In this document: positions 43,495 through 44,822 of the stretch, one piece after another
Layout: each line of letters starts with the position of its first letter
Numbering within the stretch: position 1 is the first letter of the stretch
NCBI GenBank assembly: GCA_024707365.1
Contig: JANPZV010000007.1
Span: 1-44,822, forward strand
Origin: Terricaulis sp.
GTDB lineage: Bacteria > Pseudomonadota > Alphaproteobacteria > Caulobacterales > Aquidulcibacteraceae
Direction: 5' to 3'
DNA: 44,822 nt
Translations under genes and position numbers: made by a program
Notes under the pieces: model-generated
Databases searched by the model: none
Seen by the model: the letters and a program-made list of their open reading frames with translations, nothing else
Told to the model about the DNA's origin: nothing

Positions 43495-44822
43495 GTGAAG
43501 CTCGATCTGTTTCTGAAAAATGGCCTGCTTGTGCACCCAGACCAGGGCGTCGCGCCCGGTTCGATCGGGATCAAGGATGGCAAGATCGCAGTGCTGTGCG
43601 CGCCGGGCGAGCGCTTTGACGCGACGGCGGAGATTGATTGCGGCGGGCGCTGGATCATGCCGGGCGTGATCGATCCGCACGTGCATTTCGGCTTCGGCAG
43701 CCCGGAAACGGATTTCTTCACCGAGTCGCGCTCAGCCGCGCTGGGCGGCGCGACGTTCGTGATCTCATTCTATCGCACCAAGGATTTCCGCGACGGCTTT
43801 GATGCGCAGCGCGAGAAGGCCGAAAGCCAATCGCTGATCGATTTTGGCTTCCACCTTGGCCTCACCAGCGATCTGCATGTGCAGACGTTGGAGGAATGCT
43901 ATCAACGTTTCGGCGTCAGCTCCTACAAGATGTACCTGATGTATAAGGGGGCGGCAGGCCTCTCCAAAGGCTTTACCGAGATCGACGATGGCTTGCTCTA
44001 CGCCGCCATGCGCGAAACCGCGAAGCTGCCGGGTGCTGTTCTGGGCGTGCATTGCGAGAACGTAGAGGTGATCCCGTATCTGCGCGAGCCGCTGCGCGCC
44101 GAAGGGCGTAGCGATCTTGGCGCATGGGATGATCAGAGCCCCGATTTCCTCGAAGCGGAGAACGTGCACCGCACCTGCTATTTCGCTGCGAAAACCAATT
44201 GCCCGGTGAACATCGTGCACCTGTCGAGCCGCGAGGCGCTGGACGAGGTGCGCCGCCATCGCAGCTATCGCAAGGCGCAGATCGCGGTTGAAACCGGGCC
44301 GCACTATCTGCACCTCACGCGCGATGCGGCCAGCGGCGTACTCGCCAAGGTGAATCCGCCGCTGCGCAGCCAAAGCGATGTGGATGCGATGTGGGAAGGC
44401 GTGCTCGATGGCGCGGTGACGACAATCGCCTTCCGATCACGTGCCGCGCAAGCGCGCCACCAAGCAGGAGATCTGGAGCTCCACCAACGGCTTTCCCGGC
44501 GTCGGCATGATCCTGCCGATCATGATCCACGCGGGCTATCATGAGCGCGGCGTGCCGATTGAGCGGCTCTCTGCGGTGATGAGCAAGAATGCGGCGAAAG
44601 CCTACAACGTGCCAAGCAAGGGCGCGCTGATGGTGGGCCAGGATGCGGATATCGCCGTCGTCGATCCCGATCTTGAGAAGACCGTGGACGCCACAACGCT
44701 TGGCTCGTTTGCGGATTATTCGCCATGGGAAGGCCAAAGCATTCGCGGCTGGCCGGTGATGACCATCGCGCGCGGGCGCATCGTGGCGAAGGATGGAGAG
44801 ATTGTGAGCGCCGCCGCCGAAG
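43495..44822 (+). CDS. Hydantoinase/dihydropyrimidinase-family cyclic amidohydrolase, 3' end beyond window, one frameshift
   Basis: GTG start with AAGGGGAT upstream; at least 442 residues, the end lying past the window. The binuclear zinc site is complete: His62 and His64 in GVIDPHVHFG, the carboxylated Lys145 in SSYKMYLMYKG, His186 in GVHCENVEV, His242 in NIVHLSSREAL, and Asp in SDHVPRKRATKQE, recovered after an indel near 44435. The family opens cyclic ureides, imides and lactams. The C-terminal block ALMVGQDADIAVVDPDLEKT is typical. It is the strongest sign that the island's substrate or an intermediate is a cyclic amide. It shares the promoter at 40709 with the aconitase-like gene. Confidence 0.9.

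Noticed and set aside
7362..44822. CRISPR array, tRNA genes or insertion sequence in the main segment
   Set aside because: No spaced direct repeats, no cloverleaf-like tRNA sequence and no transposase-like protein were seen.

Overview
WHAT THIS WINDOW IS. The window is not one continuous piece of a genome. Bases 1-132 and 7165-7361 are Oxford Nanopore native-barcoding adapters. They carry the reverse complement of barcode NB02, then NB04, then (after about 7 kb) the reverse complement of NB04, a poly-A/(CA)n basecalling tract and NB02 again. Bases 133-7164 are therefore one NB04 molecule caught inside an NB02 concatemer. The true sequence of the assembled organism starts near 7362.

SEGMENT 1 (133-7164, foreign insert). 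This stretch has raw-read quality, with a frameshift about every 50-200 bases. It still shows a housekeeping run typical of Alphaproteobacteria, probably Hyphomicrobiales (Devosia-like, low confidence): the 3' part of gshA, purD, a patatin-like phospholipase, tadA (minus), an EamA/DMT transporter (minus), a TetR regulator (minus), a RidA-family protein and the 5' part of mutL, which is cut by the adapter.

SEGMENT 2 (7362-44822, main organism). This is GC-rich, with very frequent GCG/CGC codons, an outer-membrane TonB-dependent receptor and many catabolic enzymes, which suggests an Alphaproteobacterium (Caulobacterales or Sphingomonadales-like; inference). All of it reads as one large catabolic island. 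It holds four class A FAD monooxygenases, three maleate isomerase/Asp-Glu racemase-like proteins, three aldehyde dehydrogenases, an SDR, a PqqC/TENA-like (heme-oxygenase-fold diiron) protein, a Rieske oxygenase, two paralogous methyltransferases, two paralogous small coiled-coil proteins, an amidase/nitrilase-family protein lacking its catalytic Cys, a flavin reductase, an isocitrate-lyase-family C-C lyase, an AcnA-like hydratase and a hydantoinase/dihydropyrimidinase-like cyclic amidohydrolase. Transport is by a TonB receptor, a Dpp/Opp-type ABC importer (two permeases and two ATPases, no binding protein) and an ABC-2 system with two DUF3526-type permeases. Two HutC-type GntR regulators are present.

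HOW IT FITS TOGETHER. Nearly every divergent promoter carries an AT-rich site fitting TGTTGTCAT-N6-ATGACAACA. The best copy, at 40709-40738, is a perfect 12-bp inverted repeat. This points to one GntR-controlled regulon. The gene content fits uptake and stepwise oxidation of a ring compound with N-heterocyclic, imide or amide character. Flavin monooxygenases and the Rieske enzyme would act first, aldehyde dehydrogenases next, then cyclic amide hydrolysis, isomerisation of an unsaturated diacid, hydration by the aconitase-like enzyme and cleavage by the ICL-family lyase. The substrate is not identifiable from sequence. I know of no described pathway with this combination.

SEQUENCE QUALITY. Single-base indels, several demonstrably in homopolymers, break many genes in segment 2. 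I treat these as assembly errors rather than pseudogenes and give gene spans across them. I saw no tRNA, rRNA, CRISPR array or insertion sequence.
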